Positions 1 through 6,117 of a DNA stretch of 7,733 nucleotides are shown here, piece after piece. The stretch spans positions 1 through 7,733 of the forward strand of contig CAKQEA010000043.1 in NCBI GenBank assembly GCA_934229785.1. The letters are read 5' to 3'. Under the pieces are notes generated by a model that saw only the letters and a list, made by a program, of their open reading frames with translations, had not been told where the DNA came from and made no database searches. How positions within the stretch are numbered: position 1 is the first letter of the stretch; each line of letters starts with the position of its first letter. This DNA is from an uncultured Anaeroplasmataceae bacterium. Its GTDB lineage: Bacteria; Bacillota_I; Bacilli_A; Acholeplasmatales; Anaeroplasmataceae. The position numbers were made by a program, and so were the translations under genes.

Positions 1-32
1 TTAATTCCTATTTTCTTATTTCTTTAAATTCT

Positions 33-69
33 TAGGTAGCTACCTACCTACCAAACTACCTCAGTTTGG
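33..69. repeat. Palindrome plus small hairpin in the left intergenic stretch
   Basis: Positions 33-46 (TAGGTAGCTACCTA) form a perfect 14-bp palindrome that runs into tandem CTAC units up to about 52. It is followed at once by a perfect 7-bp stem, CCAAACT (51-57) with AGTTTGG (63-69), with a 5-nt loop. Neither strand has a T tract after the stem, so it does not look like a terminator. I see no ORF or known RNA family here. It could be part of an unrecognised structured RNA, a protein-binding site, or chance. The function is unknown. Confidence 0.35.
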
Positions 70-103
70 AAAGAGACCTAAAAAATTGTACTTAGAATTT
101 TAA

Positions 104-175
104 ATTTTTGCTTCAAAAATATGCTTTAAGACAAATCGAGAAAAACGTTTTAGAGTTTACCCACGCATCGATTTG
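104..175. repeat. Intergenic inverted repeats without an evident gene
   Basis: ATTTTTG (104-110) and CAAAAAT (114-120) form a short AT-rich stem. CAAATCGA (132-139) and TCGATTTG (168-175) are perfect 8-bp inverted arms 28 nt apart, enclosing a palindromic AAAACGTTTT (142-151). No open frame of useful length with a ribosome binding site and no clear promoter pair is visible on either strand between 1 and 182. I treat the stretch as non-coding sequence downstream of the rbfA operon. Short AT-rich repeats of this kind can occur by chance. Confidence 0.25.
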
Positions 176-181
176 CATTTA

Positions 182-224
182 TAAAATGAAAAAAAAATGA
201 GCGTTGACGAGTTTGTCAACGCTC
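182..224 (-). terminator. Rho-independent terminator of the rimP-rbfA operon
   Basis: GAGCGTTGAC (199-208) pairs perfectly with GTCAACGCTC (215-224) around a 6-nt loop, giving a 10-bp, GC-containing stem. Read on the minus strand, the stem is followed by A then nine T residues (197 down to 189) and further T-rich sequence. It lies 27 nt past the rbfA stop codon. This is a textbook strong intrinsic terminator and marks the end of the operon, so no truB-type gene is cotranscribed after rbfA. Confidence 0.93.
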
Positions 225-227
225 TGA

Positions 228-250
228 GCATTGCCTAAGCAATGCAATTT
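228..250 (+). terminator. Second hairpin, possible plus-strand terminator
   Basis: GCATTGC (228-234) pairs perfectly with GCAATGC (239-245) around the loop CTAA. On the plus strand it is followed by AATTTTTAATT, so it could stop transcription coming from the left before it runs antisense into rbfA. On the minus strand it sits between the rbfA stop and the main terminator and may simply protect the mRNA 3' end. No plus-strand gene is visible upstream in the window, so the terminator role is an inference. Confidence 0.5.
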
Positions 251-601
251 TTAATTATTGTTATTTTCATTTTCATGAATTGACTTTAATAAATCATCAA
301 TATGATTACCATAGATTAATGCTTCATCAAGCTTGAAAATTAATTCAGGCATTTTTCTTGCTTTAATTCTTTTTGCAAGCTCCATGCGTAGATATCCTTT
401 ATTCTTCTCCAAAAGTTTGGAAATTGTCTCAGCATCACTATTGTAATAGGAATAGAAAATTGTCATAAAAGACAGGTCATTTGTAATACGAATTTCAGTT
501 ACTGTTATTTTATTTAGGCCTTGATTCTTTTGATCTTGGCTTAGAATTATTGAAAGCTCTCTTAGTGATAATGACTCTAAACGCTTTAAGCTAATTCCCA
601 T
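251..601 (-). CDS. rbfA: Ribosome-binding factor A
   Basis: RbfA is a small KH-type RNA-binding protein that associates with the 30S subunit and helps late 16S rRNA maturation around the 5' helix. The 116-residue product has the family length. It has the typical N-terminal block with two leucine-rich helices (GISLKRLESLSLRELSIIL), a central TVTEIRITNDLSFMTIFYS strand region, and the conserved ELAKRIKARKMPELIFKLDEAL segment at about residues 74-95. The ATG overlaps the infB stop by one base (TAATG). A strong Shine-Dalgarno, AAGGAGGT at 611-618, lies inside the end of infB, so translation is probably coupled. In B. subtilis ylxP lies between infB and rbfA; here it is missing. The C-terminus is an unusual Asn/Glu-rich tail (HENENNNN), probably disordered. 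Confidence 0.95.
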   Translation of the reverse strand: MGISLKRLESLSLRELSIILSQDQKNQGLNKITVTEIRITNDLSFMTIFYSYYNSDAETISKLLEKNKGYLRMELAKRIKARKMPELIFKLDEALIYGNHIDDLLKSIHENENNNN

Positions 602-2430
602 TATCTAGGAACCTCCTTCATTATAGATGCTTCAATAACATCCTGTTCCTTTAAATCATTATAACCTTCAATTGTAATACCACATTCATAACCTTGCTTT
701 ACTTCCTTAACATCATCTTTAAATCTTTTTAATGATGCCATCTTTCCTTCATAAATAACTACACCATCACGTAAAACACGTACTAATGAGTTTCTTTCAA
801 TTACACCATCAGTAACATAGCAACCTGCAATAGTACCAACCTTTGATAGCTTAAATAAACTACGAATTTCAGCTTGACCCGTTACAACTTCTTCATAAAC
901 AGGGTCTAGCATTCCCTTTAGAGCTGCTTCAATATCCTCTATAACCTTATAAATAATGTTATATAGACGAATTTCAACACCCTTAACTGCAGCTTCATTT
1001 CTTACAGGGGCCATAGGACGAACATTAAAGCCGATAATTATTGCATTTGATGCCTCAGCAAGAACAACATCAGTGTCTGTGATTGCACCAACTGTTGCAC
1101 GAATAATATTTACCTTTAAATCTTCAATATTAATTCTTTCAAGAGAGCTCTTTAATGCCTCAACAGAGCCTTGAACATCACCTTTTATAATTAAATTTAA
1201 CTCTTTAGTTTTATCTGTTTGACTTTCTTTAAATAAATCCTCTAATGATGTAGCTTTTCTAGCTAATGCTTCTTGATTTTTAGTTTTTAAAGCTCTTGCC
1301 TCTGCTGTATCTCTTGCTAAACGTTCATCAGAGAATACCATAAATTTATCTCCAGCCATAGGTACATCAGTTAAACCAGTAACAGCCACAGCCTTTGATG
1401 GTCCAGCAGATTGATATCTTGTGTGACGATCGTCCTCCATAACACGGATTTTACCATATGTATTACCGCATACAACAACATCTCCAACCTTTAAAGTACC
1501 ATTTTGTACAAGGAATGTTGCAACAGGACCTTTACCTTTATCAAGCTGAGCTTCAATAACTGTACCAATTGCTTGACGATTTGGATTTGCTTTTAAATCC
1601 TTCATTTCTGCAACAAGCTGAATCATTTCAAGTAATTGATCAACGCCTGTTCCCTTTAATGCTGAAATTGGGACAAAAATCGTATCTCCACCCCAAGCCT
1701 CAGCAAGTAAATCATAGCGAGATAATTCTTCCATAACACGGTCTGGATTAGCAGTTGGCTTATCCATCTTGTTAACTGCAACAATAATTGGACATCCAGC
1801 AGCTTTTGCATGGGCAATTGCTTCCTCTGTTTGTGGCATTACACCATCATCAGCGGCAACAACTAGAACAACAATATCTGTTATTTGAGCTCCACGAGCA
1901 CGCATTTCAGTAAAAGCCGCATGACCTGGAGTATCAATAAATGTAATAACAAAGCCATTATGATCAACCTGATAAGCACCAATATGCTGAGTAATACCAC
2001 CAGCTTCTCCTTTTACAACTCTTGAATTACGAATTGTGTCAAGTAATGTTGTCTTACCATGGTCAACGTGTCCCATAATTGTAACAACAGGTGGACGAGT
2101 AACTAGTGATTTCTCATCATCCTCAATTGTAAATTCATCAAATCTTGTAACATCAGTAACAACTTCATTTTTCAATTCGTAACCAAAATCCATGGCAACA
2201 AGCTCAATTGTTTCACGGTCAATTGTTTGATTTTGACTTGCCATAATTCCTAATTGCATTAATTTCATTACGATCTGAGCGTTAGTTTTACCCATTCCCT
2301 CTGCAACATCAGCTACTGTCATACCATCCTTATAGATAAGTATACCTTTCTCTGTATTTTGTTGTTGTTTTTTCCCTTTTTGAGGGATATTAGTAGTTCT
2401 AGTCTCAGATTTATTCTGTTTCTTAGCCAC
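601..2430 (-). CDS. infB: Translation initiation factor IF-2
   Basis: IF-2 is the GTPase that places initiator tRNA on the 30S subunit and promotes 50S joining. The 609-residue product has a short basic linker (1-30), one IF2_N domain (about 30-85), and a GTPase domain with all motifs: G1 GHVDHGKT (120-127), switch/G2 GGIT (144-147), G3 DTPGH (166-170), G4 NKMD (220-223) and G5 SAL (256-258). Beta-barrel domain II, domain III and the C-terminal fMet-tRNA-binding domain (about 500-605) follow. It is about 100 residues shorter than B. subtilis IF-2 (716 aa); the loss is in the N-terminal extension, resembling Mollicutes-like lineages. The start is GTG at 2430-2428, with an AAGGTGA ribosome site at 2435-2441 that overlaps the ylxQ stop. 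There is a 9-nt gap to ylxQ, so it belongs to the same operon. Confidence 0.98.
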   Translation of the reverse strand: MAKKQNKSETRTTNIPQKGKKQQQNTEKGILIYKDGMTVADVAEGMGKTNAQIVMKLMQLGIMASQNQTIDRETIELVAMDFGYELKNEVVTDVTRFDEFTIEDDEKSLVTRPPVVTIMGHVDHGKTTLLDTIRNSRVVKGEAGGITQHIGAYQVDHNGFVITFIDTPGHAAFTEMRARGAQITDIVVLVVAADDGVMPQTEEAIAHAKAAGCPIIVAVNKMDKPTANPDRVMEELSRYDLLAEAWGGDTIFVPISALKGTGVDQLLEMIQLVAEMKDLKANPNRQAIGTVIEAQLDKGKGPVATFLVQNGTLKVGDVVVCGNTYGKIRVMEDDRHTRYQSAGPSKAVAVTGLTDVPMAGDKFMVFSDERLARDTAEARALKTKNQEALARKATSLEDLFKESQTDKTKELNLIIKGDVQGSVEALKSSLERINIEDLKVNIIRATVGAITDTDVVLAEASNAIIIGFNVRPMAPVRNEAAVKGVEIRLYNIIYKVIEDIEAALKGMLDPVYEEVVTGQAEIRSLFKLSKVGTIAGCYVTDGVIERNSLVRVLRDGVVIYEGKMASLKRFKDDVKEVKQGYECGITIEGYNDLKEQDVIEASIMKEVPR

Positions 2431-2439
2431 AAAATCACC

Positions 2440-2730
2440 TTATTTCTTTAAAATTTTTAGAAAGCTTTTATTAGTAACACCTAAAACCATACGTCCAGTT
2501 TTACCAATCGCATGCGATAGCATAGCTGAGGAATAACTTTCAACAACCTCCACATTATAATAATTTGCCTTATTTATTATTTTCTTTTTAGCATTATCAG
2601 ATGCATCATTTGCTAAAAAAATTAGAAAAACCTTACCTGATGCCATATATTCACAGACAATCTCTTCACCTGAAATAATTCCACCAGCACGATTACATAA
2701 ACCAATATTTGATAAAATTTTATCCATCAT
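2440..2730 (-). CDS. ylxQ: L7Ae-family RNA-binding protein YlxQ
   Basis: This 96-residue protein belongs to the L7Ae/L30e/S12e/Gadd45 family, which binds kink-turn RNAs. YlxQ homologues are encoded between nusA and infB in many Bacillota. The family pattern is visible: IGLCNRAGGIISGEE (9-23), the KVFLIFLANDASDNAKKK strand-helix (33-50) and the C-terminal IGKTGRMVLGV (75-85). The first ATG (2730) overlaps the ylxR stop in an ATGA arrangement. A second in-frame ATG follows directly at 2727. The only ribosome site, AGGA at 2736-2739, is 5 nt from the first and 8 nt from the second, so the second may be the real start. The exact biological role is not well defined even in model organisms. Confidence 0.88.
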   Translation of the reverse strand: MMDKILSNIGLCNRAGGIISGEEIVCEYMASGKVFLIFLANDASDNAKKKIINKANYYNVEVVESYSSAMLSHAIGKTGRMVLGVTNKSFLKILKK

Positions 2731-2984
2731 AATAATCCTAACAATTCTTCATATATTGAATCAGGAACACTAACTTCAAGTTTTTTATCTAAAACTTTGG
2801 ATTTTTGTGCCTTTAAAATAACATTCTTATCTTTTTTTAGATAAGCACCTCTACCATTAGCTTTCCCCTTTAAATCAACAATTACCTGCATATCTGGTGT
2901 ACGAACAATTCTAAATAGGTCTTTTTTTTCACAAACCTCTTTAGAACATACACATGTACGAAGAACTAACTTGCGTTCCTTCAT
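2727..2984 (-). CDS. rnpM: YlxR/RnpM family RNA-binding protein
   Basis: This 85-residue basic protein belongs to the YlxR (DUF448) family. In B. subtilis the homologue has been named RnpM, a proposed modulator of RNase P. The family signature is present: an N-terminal LRTCVCSKE block (8-16, with Cys11 and Cys13), the LFRIVR strand (23-28), and the hallmark NGRGAYL at 43-49. The ATG overlaps the nusA stop by one base (TAATG). The nearest purine run (AGGG, about 2997-3000) is 12 nt away, so expression probably depends on coupling to nusA translation. It ends with TGA inside the ylxQ start, which shows that TGA is a stop codon here. The fold is well supported; the RNase P role is carried over from the family and not shown by the sequence. 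Confidence 0.9.
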   Translation of the reverse strand: MKERKLVLRTCVCSKEVCEKKDLFRIVRTPDMQVIVDLKGKANGRGAYLKKDKNVILKAQKSKVLDKKLEVSVPDSIYEELLGLL

Positions 2985-4066
2985 TAAATTAATAGACCCT
3001 TTTCGTAAGCCTCTGATGTTGGCATAATATCAATATTCCAGCCACTTGATTTAACAGCTAAACGGACATTTTGTCCTGCCTTACCAATGGCTAATGATAA
3101 ATGCTCATCAGGAACAACAACTACTGATGCTTTAGATTTAGGATCAATGCTTAATACCTTTGTAACAGATGCAGGCTGTAAAGAATTAGCAATTAGCTCC
3201 TCTGGGTTTTCACTCCACTTGTATAAATCAACCTTTTCTCCACCTAAAGCATTAACGATTTCACGAATACGGATTCCTCCTTCACCAACACATGAACCAA
3301 TAGCATCAACCTTTGGATCATTTGAGTATAAGGCAATCTTACTTCTATCGCCAGGATCTCTTGCGATACCCTTTATTTCTATTATACCACTTTTAATCTC
3401 AGGAATATAGTTTTCCATTAATCTTGTTACTAACTGACGATCAGTTCTAGAAATTGAAACCTTTGGTTCCTTAGTTGTTTCTTCAACCTTTTTGATATAT
3501 ACACGAATTGAATCACCAATCTTGAAATTATCATTTGGTAATAATTCAGAATTAGCTAAAACAGCTGTAACATTATAGCCTAAATTAACTGTAATAAATT
3601 TATCACCAATATTTGATACTTCAGCTGTAACCATTTCATCTTCTAATCCCTTGAAATAAGTATATGCCTTTTCACGTTCAATTTGTCTAACACCCTGAGT
3701 ATAAACACTTTTAGCTGCGCCAATTGCTGTTCTACCAAAGTTTTTAATATTTATTTGTTGTTCAACAATATCTCCAACCTTGTATGTAGATTTAATTTGT
3801 TTTGCATCCTCAAGTAACATCTCCTGTGGAGCTTCTGGGTCAACAATTTCCTCCTGTGGTGTATAGGCATCAACTACCTTATGAATTGAGTATAATAAAA
3901 TTTCATTTTTTTCTGGGTTTATAACAACCTTACAAGATGTATTGCCATATAGCTTTTTAAAAGAATTTACCAATGCTTTTTTGAAAATTTCATAAACATC
4001 CTCAACTGTAATTCCTCTAGCTTCTGCAACCTCTTCTGCATTTTTAAAAAATTCCTTATTTACCAT
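2984..4066 (-). CDS. nusA: Transcription termination/antitermination factor NusA
   Basis: NusA binds RNA polymerase, stabilises pauses and hairpins, and so affects intrinsic termination and antitermination. The 360-residue product has the Gram-positive form: an N-terminal polymerase-binding domain (about 1-130), an S1 domain (about 135-205), KH1 (about 230-290, loop GEGG at 261-264 within GSCVGEGGIRIREIV) and KH2 (about 300-348, with IGKAGQNVRLA at 327-337). It stops at about residue 360 without the C-terminal acidic repeats of E. coli NusA, as expected for Bacillota. The start is ATG at 4066, 8 nt from a perfect AGGAGG (4075-4080) that overlaps the rimP stop codon. It is the second gene of the operon and is the likely regulator of the operon's own leader terminator. 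Confidence 0.97.
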   Translation of the reverse strand: MVNKEFFKNAEEVAEARGITVEDVYEIFKKALVNSFKKLYGNTSCKVVINPEKNEILLYSIHKVVDAYTPQEEIVDPEAPQEMLLEDAKQIKSTYKVGDIVEQQINIKNFGRTAIGAAKSVYTQGVRQIEREKAYTYFKGLEDEMVTAEVSNIGDKFITVNLGYNVTAVLANSELLPNDNFKIGDSIRVYIKKVEETTKEPKVSISRTDRQLVTRLMENYIPEIKSGIIEIKGIARDPGDRSKIALYSNDPKVDAIGSCVGEGGIRIREIVNALGGEKVDLYKWSENPEELIANSLQPASVTKVLSIDPKSKASVVVVPDEHLSLAIGKAGQNVRLAVKSSGWNIDIMPTSEAYEKGLLI

Positions 4067-4078
4067 CTTTGAATCCTC

Positions 4079-4525
4079 CTAAATTTTTACTGCAAGACGA
4101 ATATTTTGAATTTCTTCATATTTAATACTAACTTTTTTGAATCTGCCCTTGGCATTAATCTTAATCACACAAACATCATCATTAAAGTCCTCTAAATAGC
4201 CCTCATAAACCATATTAGGTACTTCAACATGAATATACTTACCAATTGATTCTTTAATTTCATCTTTGTTTCTAAGCTTTTTTTCAGCTCCAGGTGAACA
4301 AACTTCTAGCATATATTCTGGCATATCAGCATCATATTTATCAATGCGCTCAGATAAATATTCATTAATTTTAGCAAGCTCTTCAACATCAATGCCTGAT
4401 GCCTTATCAATACTAACCCTTAAAATAAGATAACCAAATTCCTTAACAAACTCTACATCATAGATACTCATATCAGTATCCTTTAAATAAGGCTCTAATA
4501 TTTTATTTACAACATCTAATTCCAA
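4079..4525 (-). CDS. rimP: Ribosome maturation factor RimP, TTG start
   Basis: RimP helps 30S subunit assembly, and its gene commonly precedes nusA. The family features are the alpha/beta N-terminal domain with YDVEFVKEFGYLILRVSIDK, the conserved YMLEVCSPGAEKKL region (LEVSSPG in most members) and a C-terminal SH3-like barrel with YEGYLEDFND. An upstream in-frame ATG at 4540 would give 153 residues, but the Shine-Dalgarno GGAGGTGA (4531-4538) lies downstream of that ATG. That places initiation at the TTG at 4525-4523, 8 nt from GGAGG, giving 148 residues starting MELDVVNKI. The canonical LEVSSPG is LEVCSPG here. It is the first gene of the operon, 12 nt before nusA, and lies behind a promoter and a terminator-like leader. 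Confidence 0.93.
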   Translation of the reverse strand: MELDVVNKILEPYLKDTDMSIYDVEFVKEFGYLILRVSIDKASGIDVEELAKINEYLSERIDKYDADMPEYMLEVCSPGAEKKLRNKDEIKESIGKYIHVEVPNMVYEGYLEDFNDDVCVIKINAKGRFKKVSIKYEEIQNIRLAVKI

Positions 4526-4530
4526 AAGAA

Positions 4531-4538
4531 TCACCTCC
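4531..4538 (-). promoter_or_regulatory. Ribosome binding site that sets the rimP TTG start
   Basis: The minus strand reads GGAGGTGA, a near-perfect match to the 16S rRNA 3' end. It overlaps the codons after the ATG at 4540, so that ATG cannot use it. The TTG at 4525 is spaced ideally (8 nt from GGAGG). A weak TTG start on the first gene may limit translation of the operon's leading cistron. Confidence 0.85.
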
Positions 4539-4540
4539 AT

Positions 4541-4581
4541 AGTCCAAACAAATAAATAAGAGAGGTTTTTAGCCTCTCTTA
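4541..4581 (-). terminator. Terminator after the ankyrin gene, and attenuator-like leader hairpin of rimP
   Basis: AAGAGAGG (4558-4565) pairs with CCTCTCTT (4573-4580), plus one outer T-A pair, around a 7-nt loop. On the minus strand it is followed by an interrupted T tract, TTATTTATTTGTTT. It ends transcripts from the ankyrin gene. It also lies downstream of the only good rimP promoter (4599-4626) and immediately before the rimP ribosome site, leaving no room for another promoter. It should therefore act as a leader terminator for the rimP-nusA-infB operon. The interrupted T tract is the type often found to need NusA. Flanking segments (about 4592-4583 and 4550-4541) could pair with each other through A-U and G-U pairs. 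Confidence 0.8.
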
Positions 4582-4598
4582 ATTCAAACTATAGTTTA

Positions 4599-4626
4599 AT
4601 TATAACTTAATTTTAAAAAAAATCAA
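4599..4626 (-). promoter_or_regulatory. Predicted sigma-A promoter of the rimP-nusA-infB operon
   Basis: On the minus strand, TTGATT (4626-4621) serves as a -35 box, followed by a 16-bp spacer and a perfect TATAAT -10 box (4604-4599). The expected transcription start is near 4592, about 11 nt before the leader hairpin. It lies just after the ankyrin stop codon, in the 92-bp gap before rimP. The -35 matches 4 of 6 consensus bases. In AT-rich DNA, chance matches occur, but position and spacing support it. Confidence 0.7.
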
Positions 4627-4632
4627 TACATA

Positions 4633-5580
4633 CTATAAATTTTCTTTAATAATTTCTAAAATTGTAGGATTATTTATAAGTTTTGCAAGCTCTAAGGGTG
4701 TATATCCAAAATTATCCTTATGCTCCATATTTCTAATTACACAGTATTTTTTAACTAAATCAATATTTTCAATAATAATAGCATAATGTAGTGGATAGTT
4801 ACTATGATATAAATAATTTTTAAATTGTTCGCTTTTATCATTTATATAGCTCGATAGATCATAGCTTGGTATTAATTGGTAGATTGTATCGCCAAACGTT
4901 GATTTACAGTCTAAGACAGCTCCAGACTTTAAAAGCATTGAAATAACCTCTTTATTTTGGGATAGGACTGCATAAAACAAAGGAGTTTCCTTTTGCTTGT
5001 TTTTACTATTAACAAAAGCATGATGCTCCAATAAATAATTTATAACCTTTGTATCAGCACATCTACAAGCAATATGAAGTGGTGTTTCGCCAATATAATT
5101 AGGCTTATTAACAATAACCTCATTTACATCAATTCTATTTAATAAATCTAAATTTCTACTGCGAACTAAAGCCATAAAAACAGTTTCATCCTTAGCATCA
5201 GTTTCATATAAATTAAACTTTTGAGTTTCTAAAAACAAAGAAATCATATTTTCTCTTCCTAAAGCACAAGCCTTATAAAGAGGTGAATGTCCATCATCAT
5301 TTTTTATAGATAAATCACATTCCTTACGAATTAATGTTTTTAGAAATCCCATTCTATTATTTATTACACAATAATGAGCAGGCGTATTTCCTTGTCTATC
5401 CTTAATATTAATATCAATATAATTATCTAAAAGCAAATCAAAAACATCACTATTATTAAAAATAATTGCATAATGAAGTAAAGACATACCTCTTTCATTT
5501 TTTATATTAATGTCTCCTGTTTCTAAATATTCCTTTAAAGACATTAAATTATTTGAATATATACTATCAAATGCATCCAT
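4633..5580 (-). CDS. Ankyrin-repeat protein, function unknown
   Basis: The 315-residue protein is almost entirely ankyrin repeats, which are helix-turn-helix protein-binding modules. Repeat cores are visible at about residues 31-38 (GMSLLHYA), 64-71 (GNTPAHYC), 97-104 (GHSPLYKA), 131-137, 164-171 (GETPLHIA), 198-205 (ETPLFYAV), 261-268 (YPLHYAII) and 292-299 (GYTPLELA). This gives eight or so copies, with a degenerate stretch at about 228-257. There is no signal peptide, membrane segment or catalytic domain, so it is probably a cytosolic adaptor or inhibitor. The ATG at 5580 has GGAG at 5589-5592, 8 nt upstream. Only 16 nt separate it from the HU stop, and no terminator lies between, so it is probably cotranscribed with HU. 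Its partner cannot be told from the sequence. The position between HU and rimP is unexpected. Confidence 0.9.
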   Translation of the reverse strand: MDAFDSIYSNNLMSLKEYLETGDINIKNERGMSLLHYAIIFNNSDVFDLLLDNYIDINIKDRQGNTPAHYCVINNRMGFLKTLIRKECDLSIKNDDGHSPLYKACALGRENMISLFLETQKFNLYETDAKDETVFMALVRSRNLDLLNRIDVNEVIVNKPNYIGETPLHIACRCADTKVINYLLEHHAFVNSKNKQKETPLFYAVLSQNKEVISMLLKSGAVLDCKSTFGDTIYQLIPSYDLSSYINDKSEQFKNYLYHSNYPLHYAIIIENIDLVKKYCVIRNMEHKDNFGYTPLELAKLINNPTILEIIKENL

Positions 5581-5596
5581 AAAAACAACTCCAATA

Positions 5597-5872
5597 CTAC
5601 TTCTTTACTGCTTCTTTCAATAGTTTTCCAGCTTTAAATCCTGGTGATTTTTGACCTGGTATAACAATTTCCTCACCAGTTCTTGGATTACGTCCATTTC
5701 TTGATACACGATGGCGAACCTCAAATGTACCAAAGCCTGATACAACAACCTTTTCATCATTTTCTAATCCTTCACAAATTGTTTCTAAAAAAGCATCAAT
5801 ACAAGATTCAGACTCTTTTTGAGTAATATTAAGCTTATTTGCAACAATTGTAATAATATCAGACTTATTCAT
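5597..5872 (-). CDS. hup: DNA-binding protein HU
   Basis: HU is the abundant nucleoid protein that bends DNA without sequence specificity. The 91-residue product has the family length, the N-terminal MNKSDIITIVANKLNITQKES helical region, the central VSGFGTFEVR signature (44-53), and the DNA-binding arm RNPRTGEEI (61-69) with the intercalating proline at 63. It ends with PGFKAGKLLKEAVKK. A small departure from the common PAFKPGK is seen at 77-83. The start is ATG at 5872, 7 nt from GGAGG (5880-5884). It has its own strong promoter and lies next to spoIVA, as hbs does in B. subtilis. The downstream ankyrin gene appears to share its transcript. Confidence 0.97.
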   Translation of the reverse strand: MNKSDIITIVANKLNITQKESESCIDAFLETICEGLENDEKVVVSGFGTFEVRHRVSRNGRNPRTGEEIVIPGQKSPGFKAGKLLKEAVKK

Positions 5873-5899
5873 ATAATCGCCTCCAAAAAATACAAAACT

Positions 5900-5928
5900 A
5901 TTATAACAACCACCATCTTAAAAAGCAA
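5900..5928 (-). promoter_or_regulatory. Strong extended -10 sigma-A promoter of HU
   Basis: On the minus strand TTGCTT (5928-5923), a 17-bp spacer and a perfect TATAAT (5905-5900) are preceded by TGT, giving an extended -10 element. Transcription should start near 5893, leaving a leader of about 20 nt that carries the GGAGG ribosome site. The -35 box matches only 3 of 6, which the extended -10 compensates. Confidence 0.8.
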
Positions 5929-5939
5929 CCCTTTTCGAC

Positions 5940-5958
5940 AATGAAAACTTGTTTCATT
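5940..5958. promoter_or_regulatory. Possible operator: dyad between two HU promoter candidates
   Basis: AATGAAA (5940-5946) and TTTCATT (5952-5958) are perfect 7-bp inverted arms separated by ACTTG. The dyad lies about 12 bp upstream of the -35 box of the proximal HU promoter and downstream of a second TATAAT. Size and symmetry suit a dimeric regulator, but no matching regulator is encoded in the window and AT-rich dyads occur by chance. Confidence 0.3.
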
Positions 5959-5988
5959 TTAAAGAAAAATACAAATATATTAATCTGT

Positions 5989-5997
5989 ATTATAACA
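5989..5997 (-). promoter_or_regulatory. Second, distal extended -10 element upstream of HU
   Basis: TGTTATAAT on the minus strand (5997-5989) repeats the extended -10 of the proximal promoter; ten bases, TTGTTATAAT, are identical, 89 bp apart. No good -35 box is found 16-18 bp upstream, where the best is TAATGA at 6017-6012. It may be a second HU promoter or a chance match. Confidence 0.35.
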
Positions 5998-6058
5998 AAT
6001 TAGCAAATTAATCATTATGGAATTTTATATTAAACAACAACTATTTATTTTTTACTTT

Positions 6059-6100
6059 AAAAATAAAAATGACAAACTCTTTAATTATAAGAGTTTGTCA
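6059..6100 (-). terminator. Rho-independent terminator of spoIVA
   Basis: GACAAACTCTT (6071-6081) pairs perfectly with AAGAGTTTGTC (6089-6099), with an extra T-A pair outside, around a 7-nt loop. On the minus strand it is followed by TTTTTATTTTT. It lies 17 nt past the spoIVA stop, so spoIVA is probably monocistronic and HU is transcribed separately. Confidence 0.92.
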
Positions 6101-6117
6101 ACAATCAAGGCTAAAAT

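Noticed and set aside
1..60. 3' end of a minus-strand gene ending with TAA at position 1
   Set aside because: Reading that frame upstream meets further stops within 60 bases, so no coding sequence is supported.
62..180. Minus-strand promoter (TTGAAG with TACAAT)
   Set aside because: The spacer is about 20 bp and no gene follows; this is expected by chance in AT-rich DNA.
209..220. GAGTTTGTCAAC shared with the spoIVA terminator (6091-6102)
   Set aside because: A 12-base identity between two unrelated terminator hairpins; each fits its own stem, and there is no larger repeat around them.
956..1174. Plus-strand open frame of 72 codons
   Set aside because: It lies antisense within infB, has no ribosome site and no recognisable domain, and infB is certain here.
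3087..3410. Plus-strand open frame of 107 codons
   Set aside because: It is antisense to the KH domains of nusA and its composition is that of a shadow frame; no ribosome site is seen.
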